Assembly (NCBI GenBank): GCA_008508345.1
Contig: QNGE01000985.1
Location: forward strand, 116,633 to 180,632
Direction of reading: 5' to 3'
DNA: 64,000 bases
DNA from: Paragonimus westermani
Taxonomy: Eukaryota; Platyhelminthes; Trematoda; Plagiorchiida; Troglotrematidae
Shown: piece by piece, positions 12,901 through 27,400 of the stretch
Position numbering within the stretch: position 1 is the first letter of the stretch
Layout of the letters: every line of letters starts with the position of its first letter
Made by a program: the position numbers and the translations under genes
The notes under the pieces: model-generated
Told to the model about the DNA's origin: nothing
Seen by the model: the letters and a program-made list of their open reading frames with translations, nothing else
Databases searched by the model: none

Positions 12901-15900
12901 ACTCTGTATTATGTCTCTCGATCCAAGTTAGCACAACACTTCCTTTTTACTATCGATATATATATATTCCATAATATATCAGCAATGAATGAGTACACAA
13001 AACATCGACTGGACGTCAATAGGAATTAACTTTGAAAAAAACTGATCGAAAACAACGGCAAGCCACAGATTGTCACCGTCACTGAGCCAATTGAGGCAAA
13101 GCATGAAAACGAGAGATATGAATGGACCAAAATACATGGAGTACACCCCAAAATGATTCAATCACATTTGGTTATTGTTGGATGAAAACCACAGATTAGT
13201 TACTCACATAAAATCACATGCTATAGGTAACCTGAAAGTACGCGAATGGTAGAATAACGTTTTTCTAAAGTGAAATAAACAGGCGATGTGATGTTGTACG
13301 TAATAGATCGACAATGTCTAACAATCCGTGAAACCTTATTGACAACAATGAGTGTGATTCAATGGAAGAATGGTAGTGTGAAGATATGTGGGCTTGGGAG
13401 AACCAATCAATCATGTATGTGGTGTGGTCTTCTTATTCGCATCTCAGGTTGGTACCTGCTTTGAGACCGGTTGAACCGAAATGTTTCGTGTAGCAATCTG
13501 TGCGTAGAGAAAAAAGAACGACCATAGCTTGATAGTAAGTTCCACCATCGGAACATATCTTGTCTTACAAGTTGAAGCGAAAAATTCAGAGAGTCAGAAT
13601 GTGTTGAGCAACAGAGAAAACGAACCATTACATTTTACATTTGAATTGGTCCAGATCACACCAAATTCGTTAGTACTATCAATAATTTTAGGTAAAAATT
13701 CGGACAGATCAACTGAACACATGCAGATGCTGAATGCAGATTCAATTCAATCATGCGGCGAACCACATGAACTCGTACACAATGAAAAGAAGTCAGGCAG
13801 TTCACAATGCTGGAACACAAGGAGCACGCAGAGCAGGAAACATAACGCAAGTGGCACATGGATGTCTGATAGATGAAGACACTTGATACGGCAAAATTTA
13901 GAGCAAGTGCATGCACATATCTGACGGCGGCGATTAGGAGACGTTCTCTCGCAAACTCGTCCATGGCTGAACTAAGCTGTCTGTGAAGCGTATAAAAAAC
14001 TTAGTTCTCAAGGCAACTAGAGGCACCACAATAACAATAGTTTTGCAGCCTTAAATGTCTCTGAGCAAACAATATCAATTTAAAACATTTGAGTCGTGTT
14101 TAATTTGAGATGGAACCATTGAAACGATTTCGCAAGTTGAACAAGCTATCAAACGAAATTAAGTCGTTGGTGGACAGTCAGTACCAAAGAACCAATAACA
14201 CAGAAAATTTAATGACTATCACACAGAGATGGGGCAGAAATCGCCAGCAAATAGGCTAACATGAAACTTGGAGTACAGAAAGATACCCATCACACATTTG
14301 GTACACGACAGCGTAAGGTAGAAAAAATACTAGTTTAGAACTAAGAACGTAAACGTAATGCAGTTTATCGTGATTGTCTCAGCAGATTTCAAGAACCTTG
14401 GATTACGGCGACATATTATTCATGTGGAGATTAAGGTAAACGCTGCACTGTGGTCTGTTGGAAAGATGTCATCCAAGCGAAGAAACTACAAAGACAAGAT
14501 TGTTGGAACCACTGTACTGGGTTTCAAGATGCATTCGGCAGCCTATTTGCGTACATATTCCTTCATTATTAAAACCGGAGATCTACTGATTACGCTTGTG
14601 TGATTTCTGTCGTTGTCACATGAGAATTCGTAGAGGCACTGTGATTGAGGGCCATTAGGTTGATTCTCTCGGAGTGAAATTAAGGGTCATCTGTGTGTCT
14701 AAACTGGGATTCCCAACTGAGCACATCGTTCTCTGGTTCAAAACACTTCACATTTCCAAACCATCATTTGCCAGCGAAATAAACTGATTTCCTAGTTACC
14801 TCAAAATTTCTGTTAATCGTAATATTCAGTTAAGTGTAAGGTTTCGTAGAACACTGTGTACTCCGTTACCCGTACTGTGGATAGTAGAATGATACTGACC
14901 AGTTAATACGAAATGTTAAAATCTACGAACGTTCATATTTTTCAACAAGTAACTCAACAGGATGAAGGTGGTTGACAGACACTGAGGGAGGGTGAGGGAA
15001 AATTACGCACTCCTAAACCGTAATTGGACAGCATAGTAGATTTAATGAACAAGTTGACCTAAAAACGTATTTGTACGACCATCAACTGCAGCAGCACATA
15101 TGAAAAATTCAGAACAGTATGGATAAATGAGTGAGAGAGCGAGAAGTCCAGTTAGAACCACATATCTAAATAGCACTTGCACGAAACAAACAACCAATGA
15201 CTAGTAACGATAATAAGAAAGTTGAAACAAGCTTTTTGATGAAACATGCCGACGATATTGTCTGGAAAGGTATGCTAAAGCAATCAGACCAATATTTCGT
15301 GTTACGAACATTCTACTCTGTGATTTCTTTAACAGGATTGAGTGTTTGCCTCATTTGGTGTCATGTCTCCCACAACAAACAAGAATCATGTTCCTTAATA
15401 TGACGGCGTAGAGTACTTCTGATTGGTATAACCTGTGCATATTTCCTAAGTGCCTAATAAAACTGAATATCCGGCGTTTTCTGCAAAAAACCGGAAGCAG
15501 TGTAAATCCAGAAGTTGGTTATAAAGCTTGAGTGTTTCTGTTCTTGTACATCAGTAGCACTGCAAAGCTGTTATCATTGTGGACCTATTTAGAAATCATC
15601 GTGATAGCTTATGATCTTTCGGTATAGCGTTCGCGAAATTCCACAAACAACTTTGTGTAAGTACCTTTTACAAAACCAACAGTCAACCATGGCAGGTTTC
15701 CAAGCGAACCATCTTGTGATGCCTTGCTTCGCCTGCAACTGAATTCATTCCAACGAACACCAAATTCATCTTCCAAACGTTTAGCTAGCACGCTTCGTTG
15801 AAGTTAACGTATCTAGGAACAGTCTGTCAGACATCGTACTCCCTATTTTGCATGAAGGGTTCGAATAGCTCTTGACGTGTTTCATCGATGTAGTAGTTGA

Positions 15901-18900
15901 TATTCTGTCCCGTGGTATCATAATTCGAATGAAGAACGTCAATTTTTTCAGTTTGCTGAGACTTTCAGGGTAGAAGAAAGCTGTTTTCAACTTGCACGTG
16001 AAAAGCACGATAAGTTGACTTGACTTGGTGAAACATTGCGACTGTTTAAATATCACTTAGTCCATATTGATGCAGGTGTGAATGAGACATTTCAGCTTGA
16101 TGCACCTCCAAAGTGAGATAAGTGTCATTTACGAGATGCGGTAACGCAGATCGATTTGTATCTATAGTGAAACTCTGGAAGAAAGTCAAGGACCAAAATA
16201 TCATCCATAGCCTCTCAGGAATAGCTGATGATTCATTAGATGAATACTCATAGTCTGATGGCTTTAAGCTCAGAGTAGAGACCTTCGTTTTCCAAGTTCA
16301 GAAAGTGTGTTGAAAGAACCAGCTCCCAACAAAGTCAAGTTTCAAATTGGCATTAGTGTAGTCATCGGACAAAAAGGACTCATCTTATGGGATGACCGCA
16401 AAAAAATCGCGAACGAAATTCCCTGAACTCCCGTCTAGGCAACTGCCACATGGGTCCCTAACCCATTAAACCTAACAAAGTGATGCATCAGCGTGTTTCA
16501 CAGTTCGTTACCCAAATGCTTGCATGTCGTTAGTTTTATAAAACTTGTTTGATTCGCTCCGACTCGTGTTTTATTTTTAGTCATAAACTCTCCGACAACT
16601 TGCTTCCGACAAACGCAAAGATATGAACGCAGAAACAAAGAGTCTTCTATTCCCCCAGAACCCGTGAGCCCATAAACCAATGAAGGGACGGATTCGATAG
16701 ACATCATCCTGGTAGATAAAGCGATCATTTAGTTTAGAGCCAGGTCTATTCCGTACCAGAGTAAATATGTATCTTCAACGGACAAACCACATACTGAGTC
16801 AATTTCCCGAAATCTTCATTGCTACGCCTACGCAGGCAATGCTACCGAAACTGCGCCGTTTATCGAACTGCTAGTAACCCTGAATAACCATCAGATTCCA
16901 ATTCCCTTAATCCTACATATGGGTTTTGTAGGTTATCATGTGTTCTCATAATGAACGATTTTAACAGTGTGAAAGATAGTTTTTAAAAAGTTCAGCGTAA
17001 CAACAGAAAAGGCAATGGGTCACTGAGCAGAGAGCCACTCTTGCACACAGGTATGCTAGCAATACACCGCTATTCATCAGTCAAATCTAGCCTCTTTGAC
17101 ATAAGTCTTGATAGTTCGATGAGTCCCACTGAGAAGTACTGTCGTTTTGTAGTCCTAGTAGCATGGAAGCTACCATAGGACACAAGTTACAGCTCACACA
17201 TCAGATAAGCATTTAGCATTCATAGATGTCAACATCAGTAACCGATGCAAATATGGCTAATGTGAAAGTTTCCGTCAATCAGAATACAAACAACGTACAG
17301 TAAGGGTTTGCACGTGCACATATCTGAGAAACGACATATTCAAAAAACCGGTCGCAGAGTGCATGCAACATGTAGGAAATGAAAATTTCATTCTCAGCTA
17401 ATGCGGAATGCAGATCTTCCGGTTACCATTACTAGAGGAACACGGCTACGTCTTGATTTCACCAGCGTCATGGTACCGGATAATTCTTCTTGCTCGTCTC
17501 TTCACCCGCTTTCAAACGTAAGCTTCCGGTCGGTGGCCAATCACGTTAAGCTACGACCCTGATACTCATGAGTACATTACTGCATAGAAAAAAATGGACA
17601 GTGGGAAATATTCAAGGTGGTGGCCCAGCTGAAGTGTTTTACTCTGAACATCACCGTAATAGCTTTCAGCAGCCCCTAAAAATCTCTGTGAGTAGAAAAA
17701 CCACCTTGCTTTGGAACTGAACGTGATTGAAAGGCTTCGCAGATTTCGTACAAATGGAAAGTGCGTAAATGATAGTAGAAGCCACTACAACCGTACATAT
17801 TGGTGAAATTAACAATAATGCCGTAAAAAGACTGCCGGGAATTGTATACATTCCAACACAAATGATAGTCCACCGATTGTACAGCACAGAAAAAAACTGA
17901 TTCGGTCTGGTAATGTGTGTGTGTGAGATGATGTAACGCTCGTACAAATAGTTAAAAAGAACCATCAGACAAAGTCAACGTAGCATGAATTTATTCGAAT
18001 GTGTGCCAAATGCAGTCAATCAAACACAGAGAAACAACGAAATGCTTTTCAGACCAAAACTGTGGTAAGTATTTCACATCTTGGTGACTGCCACAACGAT
18101 ACTTACAAAACAGCTGGCAAGTAATCTTGTGGTGGTTTAGAAAAGATGTCAGCGTTCCGTCTGGCCTATTGTGTCCACAGCATTTATTTTGATGCCCATA
18201 TGAAATCATTTTTTTGTGTTGTGGATATAAGGAATGTGTTTAGTCGAATTATTCGCAACCCTCTCCGTGTTAACATGTCAGGCAGTAATAACTGACGAAC
18301 AGTCACACCTTTGTGTACTGAACCACTTTGGTGGTCATTTTCATATCACCGTGTTTCGATTTAAATTTGCTGCGTCAGCTCCAAGCTTCACGCTACTGCT
18401 TCTGCCATAATCACAGTGAATAACTTTAGCTTTCATCAGTTGATGTTCTGCTCTTAGTATGATGAAGTAAATCAGCCGTTCTTATGACCAATGTTCATCA
18501 GAGTTGACCATCTTTCTCTTTCCGGTTCAGTTTTGGAACTAAAAACATCCGGGGGAGCACTTTGTTTGATTGTTAACCTGGGATTAAGGAATTACGCCTT
18601 CATGATTTTGATGAAGATTTGATATGCGTTGACGATCACGTTCCGATCTCTGACACACCAGTACTGCAAGATTTCCTCAACGAAAGTGAGTACATCCTAT
18701 CGATGCAACTAAAAAACAACAACCTACGCTCCATGTCAATGGTGATAAGCCTGATTGGGTTATGCAAGTTGTTTTTTGCTGAGCAGGTGAACCAGCTTCA
18801 ATAAATTGTCTGAAGTTATCACTAAATGACTGGTCAGAATCCGTGTAGCATTTTTTAATCAGTCATTTGTAGCAGCCTCAACAAACTGGAGAATTATTTA

Positions 18901-21900
18901 AGGACCGAGGACGCAAGACCTTCTTACGTGCACTCAATCGATGCAGCCTGCTTGTGCGGATATTAGGTAAAGGTTGTTTTTAATCCTCAACATCTTCATA
19001 CGAGTTCACACACTTAGCGGGAGCACCGACGAGCTTCGGAAGACACAAACAGCCTAACAAGCCGACAGAAGTGTTGAACTCGCTACAGAGAACTTCATGT
19101 CCCAAATTTGCTTTGTGAACACATCTTTTCCTAAGTCGTGCGCCTTCGAACGACTTCGTTAGGATTGGGAACCGCAGCTAAGTGGCTGCCGTGGGAGATG
19201 GGTCCACAATATGAAACCTCCGGAATTCAGGCTTGGTTCCGTAAATGACTGCTGATTTATTGGTTTCCGTCAAATAAACGACGCCCACGTGTTGCCAAAA
19301 GTAATGCGCAATAGAAGCCAAGTTCGGTTCAAGCATGAGAGGTTTTGTACGACATACATAACCACACAGATGGAACATTACAATCTCAACATGGCAGAAT
19401 CCCCAGCAGTATAAAAAAGGATTCCGTTAGGTCCACCATAACTTGACTTAAAAGAAACAGAAATCCCGAGCCGCGTATATCAGGCTCACTGAACTAACTC
19501 GGAAAAACACAACAGAAACCCAGAATTGAGGGATGTTTTACAAATCACCAACGATGTTCCCATACACTGTGGATAGACCATTGTCATCATTGGATAAAGC
19601 TAAGTTTGAATAACTAAACTGCTGTAGACTTGAGCAGGACATTGCACGAGTAGTTTTTCTTTACGCCAACAGGTATTCCTAAACTAGTGTTAATTTTAAT
19701 TCATACCTAATTATCTGATTTCTCCGGACTACATCAATGAGAGAAGGGTGATCTAAATGGCTGGCCATCCAAAATCACTGGAAGCATAACACCTACAGAA
19801 TGCAATTTCTCCACTCACACTGACTCATTAACACCGGAATTAAACAAAAACAAAAGAACTCCAACAAAAATGTGTCAAACACCAGGTTTTTACACACGTG
19901 TCAATCGATCAGTTAAACTTGACTATCTGTTAAGTGCAACATGCAAAGCAATCAGAAATACAACTACTCAACACCATAACAAATTAAAATGTTGATGACA
20001 GTCAACACTGGAACTCAGTCAAGAATTACCATGAACAGTTCCTAAGATAACCTAAAAGTAATCGGGCAGGACGAAGTAAACTACTTACTGGTAGTAGTAT
20101 TGGAGTAAAAACATTATTTTCCTTTTTGTGCTTAATAGGCTTTAAAATAGTATGTTACGCAGTTTGTGTATGATCAGCTTTCGTACAAACCACTGGATAC
20201 GCATATACCTGTATAATGAAACAATCAACTAATCCATGATGCCAAAACTCATTGGAAGATATTAAGTCTGTCAAAGCAACACACTACGAGTTGACGCTAT
20301 TGTGAAAATTCCCCACGATTACGCAAAGAAAAGTGGAAGAACTTCTTTAAAGAAATCCCTTTACGTTGAATTCAAACATCCGAAACCAACGTGTATACAT
20401 CGAGCAAACAGTAACCGAGTTACAAATATGCGTGCAATGCGTCGTGACAAAAGTCATGTGGATTTCATCAGCAAGCTTTATCGGTCGCACTGATTTCACA
20501 GACGATTCGAAAAACCGAACAAAAACACCAGAGTAATCGACATTGTTCTCCGGTGTGTTCAACCACTGATTGAGTGGGCGAACGCAGACCTAATTTGGAA
20601 ACGGGAATGTGACATTATTTCTGTCACAAGCGCCAACTGTTAGATGATTGACTGGCCACCTCACACGGCGGAATGATGAACTAGAAGCTAGGCAAAAACG
20701 ATGGATTAGCATCACTAGTGCACGAGCCAGTCATTAACAAAACGTGTAATTCACTGGAAACAAACAAACGCATTAAGTCTGCGCGGTTTATTTGAAAACG
20801 TGAACTGTCTGTTCATATAGGTAGCTTCTTGTTTTGTTCTTATCTTCACGTCTTTACTCAACATTTTTAAGTCAATCATTATTTTTCATTCGTTCTCATT
20901 CTCCTCTTCATCAGCCATACGAAACGATGCCGAAGCGTTACTTCTCAATGTAACATGAAAAACTAAGAGGCAGTTTGCTGAAGAGCATGTAATTTATCAC
21001 TAAAGTTGCATCCATTTATAAAGGATTATGATTGTACTGTGTAGAAAACTACTAAAACCTTGTCAACAACCACAGACACAACTAACTGTTTCGAGGAGCA
21101 TACTAGAAAAAAACAACACACTTGCTAGTCTAAAAATAACTGTAACAGGAACTGCCAAACTGATGCCCAACATTGGGATTTTCACGCTTTCTATATGAAT
21201 ACCTTCAGAATGAGAATAAAACCAATTTCGAAACAAGCTGTGAACGCAGCAAACAAAGTACTGTCTGTGAAAAACACTCATCTCAATGTGAGACACTGTG
21301 GACGGTCGATACAGACCTCATATATTTATTAGATTTCACATTGTCATTTAAACCAACAATATTTGGACTGCGACTGTGTACTTTGGGAGTAGCACATTTA
21401 CTATGGAGCCGAGCTCCGACGAAGCTCAGTACAGCAGAGTGGATAAATAAGCGCTCATTTGGGAGATCCTCGACATCTGTAATCTAATTAGCAGCGGAGA
21501 TTAGCGCGACAGGCTATCTGAACCATTACAGTGATGTTCTGTAGCGACTGCGAGCGAAAAATGTAAATCACAAGCTCACAACGACACGATGCGAGATTCT
21601 TGAAGATTTATGGCATTTCCTCAAACCACTGTGAATCATCGGCTAACAGATGATCATGATGAGAAAAATTATGTTGGTCGTTTCACCCATTGATGACTAA
21701 CCATCATCCAAATTCTCTTCATACAATATAGGCCTAGCATAATTGACAGTAACAGGGTGAACGTCTTGCGTATGATTCCGGCAATGATCCATCAGCCGAA
21801 TGAGTGTTGTTGATTAGGATCAACAAGGTACAATAAGGTATTCATCATTACGTCGTTTGACGCTGGGACTAGATTACAGAAGGCTTTTTATTCCGTCTTA

Positions 21901-21933
21901 GTTGGAACGTTGAGGTCAATAACTAGCACGTAC
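6906..21933. other. Long non-coding region, no confident gene
   Basis: About 15 kb with scattered open frames of 60-125 codons, none with a recognisable domain. A possible exon with a good acceptor on the minus strand near 12284 is discussed in the findings. There is a short AT-rich run near 12955-12980. The whole stretch is compatible with introns or intergenic DNA upstream or downstream of the LIM gene. Confidence 0.45.
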
Positions 21934-22301
21934 TTTGGCAAAAAACCTCGCGTTTGTGATCACAAGCTGTCCCACGATCTAATAAGCGTCGGCAACTGGC
22001 GCATTTGAAACACAACCGATGAAAAGCCTTTCCGACTGCATCTACGCGTTCGTTCGCGAACACCAAATCGGGGCAATTGGCACATCGCACTGCGCCCCCA
22101 TGCGAACTGACCCAGCGAGGTCTGGCTGATCGATAACCATGAGCCATGGAGTCGTCCCAGCCAGAGGACTGCTGTTCTCGACTACATGGACTGTGTGGTG
22201 AATGATAGCCGTTTTCTGTGTAGTCACTCGTCACATAAGCTGTCGACTTGTAAGCTGATCGTTCCGGGGATAAACGTCTTGTTCGCGGTTGGGATCGTGA
22301 G
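21934..22301 (-). CDS. LIM-domain exon, CSRP/muscle-LIM-like protein
   Basis: The minus-strand frame encodes a LIM zinc-binding module with seven of eight ligands in family spacing: C-x2-C-x17-H-x2-C-x2-C-x2-C-x17-C. Recognisable blocks are VRCANCPDLVFA, GKAFHRLCFKCASC and LLDRG. This is the CRP/MLP type of LIM, found in muscle Z-disc and cytoskeletal adaptors. The eighth ligand is missing because the exon appears to end after FCQ at a donor-like AAA|GTACGT (21934/21933), so the final C/D-x2 position would come from the next exon. The likely 3' splice site is TCATCGCAG at 22302-22303. Before the LIM lies about 75 residues rich in Ser, Arg, His and Pro (SSRSQPRTRRLSPERSAY...), an unusually long low-complexity lead-in. 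An upstream in-frame TGA lies before the acceptor. Other exons were not found. Exon ends are predictions. Confidence 0.8.
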
Positions 22302-24109
22302 CTGCGATGATGTGGAATAGGAGAAAAGTGATGGTGAAGGTCAACAATGATTTGTGATCAAAAATTAGTATCACTTTTCAAGTTTGATGTCCATAAGAGT
22401 TATTGGAAAAATTATTACACGTGAAAAACTAAGTCGAAGAAGGAAGAACGTTCCACTCTGGTGATATGCAAAAATAGTGGGTACAAATCGATAGTAAGTG
22501 GTCTGTGATTGGCATCGGGCGATATAGTCAACCGGAATCAGAAAGAAACGTAAAAGGCTGATCAAAAGATTTTGAAACATCCCATATATACTGCAGTGTG
22601 CAAAGTTGAACAGCAGAATTCCAACAACATAGTGAAGTGAAGTCAAGAAAGAAACAGACACACACACACTTACGCTCACCAGTCATCCGAGTATTCCAAT
22701 ACTGATGAACGAGCATTTGAGAATAAACTAAAACATTTACATAAATTGATTGTTAGCGCTTCCGCAAGCCGGGAAAGTATGTCCAATGTCCAAGTGAGAA
22801 ATCCAGGTTGATGATTTACGGGTTACCAAAGACACCGGCTCACTGAGGCATACCTAGAAAAGCTAGACGGATATGGCTGTCGTTGTAACGAGTGCTGTTT
22901 GACGAACATACACTGGAAAGGGTCTGCTGACCCGTATGGGTAATTTTCGGTTAGTCGTATCCCTGTAAATGAGTAAGAATTCGCAAGAAAATCCGGAAGC
23001 TGCATAGTATGCGATTGGAGTAGGTTTTCCAGTGGTGAAGTTAGGGTTCAGATGAAGCTGGTTTTCAACGGTTGACCTGTGTAGGATGTGTATCTCACAG
23101 CTACACCGTGATCAGTTCAGCACAGAATGGTGACATAACCTCACATCAGCAACGAGGTGGAAGAAACACTTTCAGTCTTGGAACTACACATTTCCTCAAT
23201 GTAGCAGGACTTCGTCTGCTAGATCTCTTGACAACTGCTGATCAATAAACAGATTTTTGATGACCACAACAACGGCAGTTAAGGCTACTTCAACAGATTC
23301 ATCAAACAGGATGTAACAGGTTTCTCAATTAAATTTGTTCGTGTCGGATAAATAAAAAAGCACGTAACTGTAAATACTGTTTTCTCGGTGAACAAACTGA
23401 AAAACCGCGTAATAATCAGCTCACTGTGGTGCACAGATTGATGGAAGGTTCTCTAGGTTCACCAAATCAGTGGTTGCAAACTTACCCTCCTAGTACTCTG
23501 AATAACGTGTGATCATTAAAAGATAGGTTTGGTAAGAGATGTGAACTGAGGTGAATACACCCACTGGTTCTGTCATGCTATTTCACGTATAAAACGACGT
23601 CTCAATCTGTATCCGATGGGACATAACGAAACTTGACCAAAAGACGGATTGTGTGAACAAAACCATATTCAGCTCAGAAACACTTAATATTCTTAAGTCT
23701 GATATGTGATGTTTACCTATGATGAACTCACTTTGACATTTAGTGAAATTCCCACCAACTACCGAATGCAACAGCTAACAGTGTCGGAACAAATTCCGGT
23801 AACCATAGCCACGGTTGTCAGCTTTCCGATTGGCCGTCCTCTACACAGGTTACTGGAGCGACAATACGTGTGCACCAATAAACATTTCCTGGAATCGTTC
23901 CAGTTTGATCATGAAACAATGAAGTCTTAATGCCAACGACTGACAATGGCAAATCGCTGAGACCAGAAGCAGCACATGGCCATACAACGATGCTGGGTAG
24001 GGTGTGGAAAAGTGTGTGGCCGAAAAAGTGGGAGACAAATAAAGCGGTTACTACAACCAGCTGGGGTTTTTTTAGTATTTTTCAAACTATGTCGGCCGGA
24101 ATCCCCTGC
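22302..24109. other. Non-coding stretch, probably LIM-gene intron
   Basis: No further LIM motif or other recognisable domain on either strand. A short CA run occurs near 22660. On the minus strand this lies just upstream of the LIM exon, so it is probably its preceding intron. Confidence 0.4.
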
Positions 24110-24485
24110 AGCTCACCAGTAATCAAAATATCGTTCAACAAGCTCAATGATATCAGTGACTTCAGCCAGTCGTGGGGTCATCGATTGGGATTAACCCCTA
24201 GGCCGGCAGGATAATCGTGGCATTGATCAAAAGCAAGCGTGGCCGAGCGTTCACATATGACAATCCGGTTGTGCCTAATGTGAGACTGTTAGCGCATTGA
24301 TCAACACAGTTGCCTCACGGGAACGGGAACCGGAGTTTGAATCTTGGCCGAGACAAGGATATGCTTTGGTGACGAGCTCTTACAAGATCAAAAACCTACT
24401 CTATTGCTTCTTCGAAACAGACTAGTGGAAATACCTTCCACAATGTGAAATATTTCAGTGTCCACTGGAGGTGCTTAAGCTCATC
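24110..24485 (+). mobile_element. tRNA-derived SINE, copy 2
   Basis: Collinear with the repeat at 6.44-6.9 kb and on the same strand. Shared landmarks are a GGTTGTGCCTAATGTGAG-like block, an A-box-like TTAGCGCATTG, GTTGCCTCA, a degraded B box (GAGTTTGAATC), and a GACGRGCTCT block downstream. The tRNA-like core is about 24279-24345. It is more degraded than copy 1 and its pol III boxes carry substitutions. No target-site duplication could be fixed by eye. Confidence 0.55.
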
Positions 24486-27400
24486 TGATTCATGAAAAGT
24501 AGAGTGGACATATACAAGCCGCCTCAGATGACCAGCCTTTACCGGCAATGACTGAAGCGAAACTTCATGATGACCGCATTAAAGGATGAACAAGTTGCTT
24601 CCCCAGTTGTGTCAGTCGCCTCGTCCGAAACAGAGCTCATGAAAACGGAAATTTAACAAACGAAATCCTCGGCCTGATATGCGAAGGTTGTATTTGGAAC
24701 TTCTTTTCGGCTGATGACTAGAAACCGGAACGAAAACGGTGGCCAAATTTTCGTCTGGTAGTGAGTACTATGCACCAACTAGTGTTTAAGACCTCATAAA
24801 AACGTGTTCTGCCTATTGAATTATCAAGCGAATCTGATTAGGTCTGAATCGTGCATGGAAGAGGAAGCAAACAGAGAGATAGCAGAGTGTAAATAGCAAA
24901 TAAGCAATTATCAGTGACTTTCAGAATTCAACTTGCACGCTTAACATATTGGACAGCACTTATGATTATTAAAACGGTTGAACTATGGGCAAACCTTATC
25001 GTCTGAGCGGTCAAAGTGACCATGGTACAATACACAGAAATGGTTGGTCAATTCTAAGTCAGTCATCCACTGAAACGATTGCCTGATACTGTATGTGTAT
25101 GGTTGTGCTATGGGGGGGTGACTGTCACCGAGCACGAGGCGTCACGAAATTGAATGAAGACGACTATCGTAAGTCAGACGGGCAGTAGCTTGCTATGAGG
25201 CTTAGACCTGTATCCAAAAGGAGTTTCCTGAGACGTGGAGGCTCCTTGGGGCTATAGCTTAACGGACTCGAGTAGCTGTTACCAATAATTAATCAGCAAA
25301 ATGCGAACCAATTCACCAGTTCATCTTCATAAACTGAGGCACGATTACTCAGGCCAGTAAACAGGCCTCTCATTTAATAGGCCTAATTGGTTACCGATGC
25401 CGAATAATATAGGCTAAACATTAATTCCAGCCGACCACAGCTTTTGTCTATACACAGTTTCTTTCGGTTGCTTCTTAAAAGTGGAAATATTGGCTTAGTG
25501 GTTAAGTCAAGGTATGAAACACCTGCTTAGACTGCCATGAAAACGGTCAATAAATGAATCCCGCTAGATAATGAACATACCAAATTGTCAACAACTGTAA
25601 GGATATATCGACGGTTCACACAAGTGGTTAGTAATCATAAATTCCTAGTAAGCAGGGTAGGTTGTATTTCAAAAGCAAAACAGTGAGAAGTGATGTACAC
25701 TAATCACGAAAAACCAGTAAGCCTGTGAGCAGAAAATTGAAAAACAGGGCGTCTTTACGCTGACAAACGGGCGACCTCACGAATTCTACCATCCTGGTTT
25801 ACAGATTTTCCCAGTTCACAAACAACAATACATGCAACCCAATTACGTAACACCGTACTTAACTTCTCCACTAACAGAATTTGTGAATTCCAAGCTTCAA
25901 GTCTGTTGTTCGCTAAGTTATTCGTTCACTGTGATGTAATTTAGATCGATAAGCTGGTGGCTACATAAAGAAGACACAGTCTAGTCAAATATGAGTTGGC
26001 ATTCACGTTTCATAACCATGTCTACACTTTAGAATGTCAGTTAACTAGTCTCCTAACCTCATCGGAACTAATTTTTTGATAGCTTCAATAAATGACATTC
26101 AACGCAAGAATGTCACTATGTTTACTATTTTCTATGTTTAGCGACCGATTTTCTCTTACAAGGTAGTTGTCGCGTAAACTGATTCACCGAGAGAGTTTAC
26201 GCAAACTCACCCTAATAAGCTTTGTTCGTCCAGCTGTCATTTGAAGTGTACGCCAAATTTCGAGATTGGACGAATGTGCCAAAATTAGGTCAATCTAATA
26301 AGACAACTTGTCGTCATAGTTACCATTCACGGAAACAGATAGGGCGTATTCTCATGATAGATCATTCACATAATCGGATAGCTCGCTGTATTTTACGGAT
26401 GGGATGGGATTAATACCGTGACGGTTCAACAACGAGAACACCGATGCCAAAATTCAATCCAACGACTTTTCTGCCTATACAACGATTATCGACTTTTCTA
26501 GTGTATTAGTATACTAGCATACTTTGTGAACATGATGAGCAACCTTCACAAGTTTAAAACAATTTCCTCCATTAGTTAACTCGAATGTAAGTTAGTTAAC
26601 TAGAGGGAAAGAAGTGATCAACGAAATACCGAACAGCACGAAAGGAAAGTCTACGGGAGGCCTAAGTGGACGAAACAGTATGTATACTTCGAAAGCTGCC
26701 ATCTAGTACAATATGATAGATGATTAACAGGATCACTTTTTTACAGAGTGCGGAGGCTACGCATAGGAAGTAGTTTATCGCTACAAGTGGTGTACGCGAG
26801 CAGGTAACCCCTGTGTAACTTATCAGGCAACAATAGCGCTTATATATGTACCGAAGAACGATGCTCAACATTCTCAATAGCGAAGCACCTAATCCTAACA
26901 GGACAAGCGATCAAAGTTTTCAACGCATTCCTTGGAATTTTTGGAATAATTTGAAACGCACAGCTTTTGGCCAGTGGAGGTTACAACCTGTTGTTCGTCC
27001 AAAAACAACGTGCCTTAGAGCAACTGCTACCCTGGCAGTCAATCTATGTTGGTGAGTGTCTTTTGAGTTACGGTTTCCTCTTTGCGGAACTTTGTCCAAT
27101 GCCTAAAATTAGTTACGTCTGTGTTTGAGAGGACGTTAAGAAACGTCGTTCCGCAGAATATCAGATCAGTCGTCTTTTTAATACCATACTCATGCTCACA
27201 AATTTGTACAGGTGAAAAAAAAATCGCGTCCACGTGTTCCTCAGAGAATAAGATTTGTCAGACATTCCGTAAGTGACAGCAAGAGGCGGCCAGGTTTAAC
27301 TAAGAAAAATTGAACGCGAACAAAACAATTAGCGTAAACTGCAACGGTATATTGATTAAGTAAGTACAATGAAGCAACATACTGATATAAAGGACAAACA

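Noticed and set aside
17666..17965. 99-codon hydrophobic minus-strand frame resembling membrane helices
   Set aside because: Hydrophobicity alone, with no flanking splice sites or receptor motifs. T-rich DNA gives such frames by chance.
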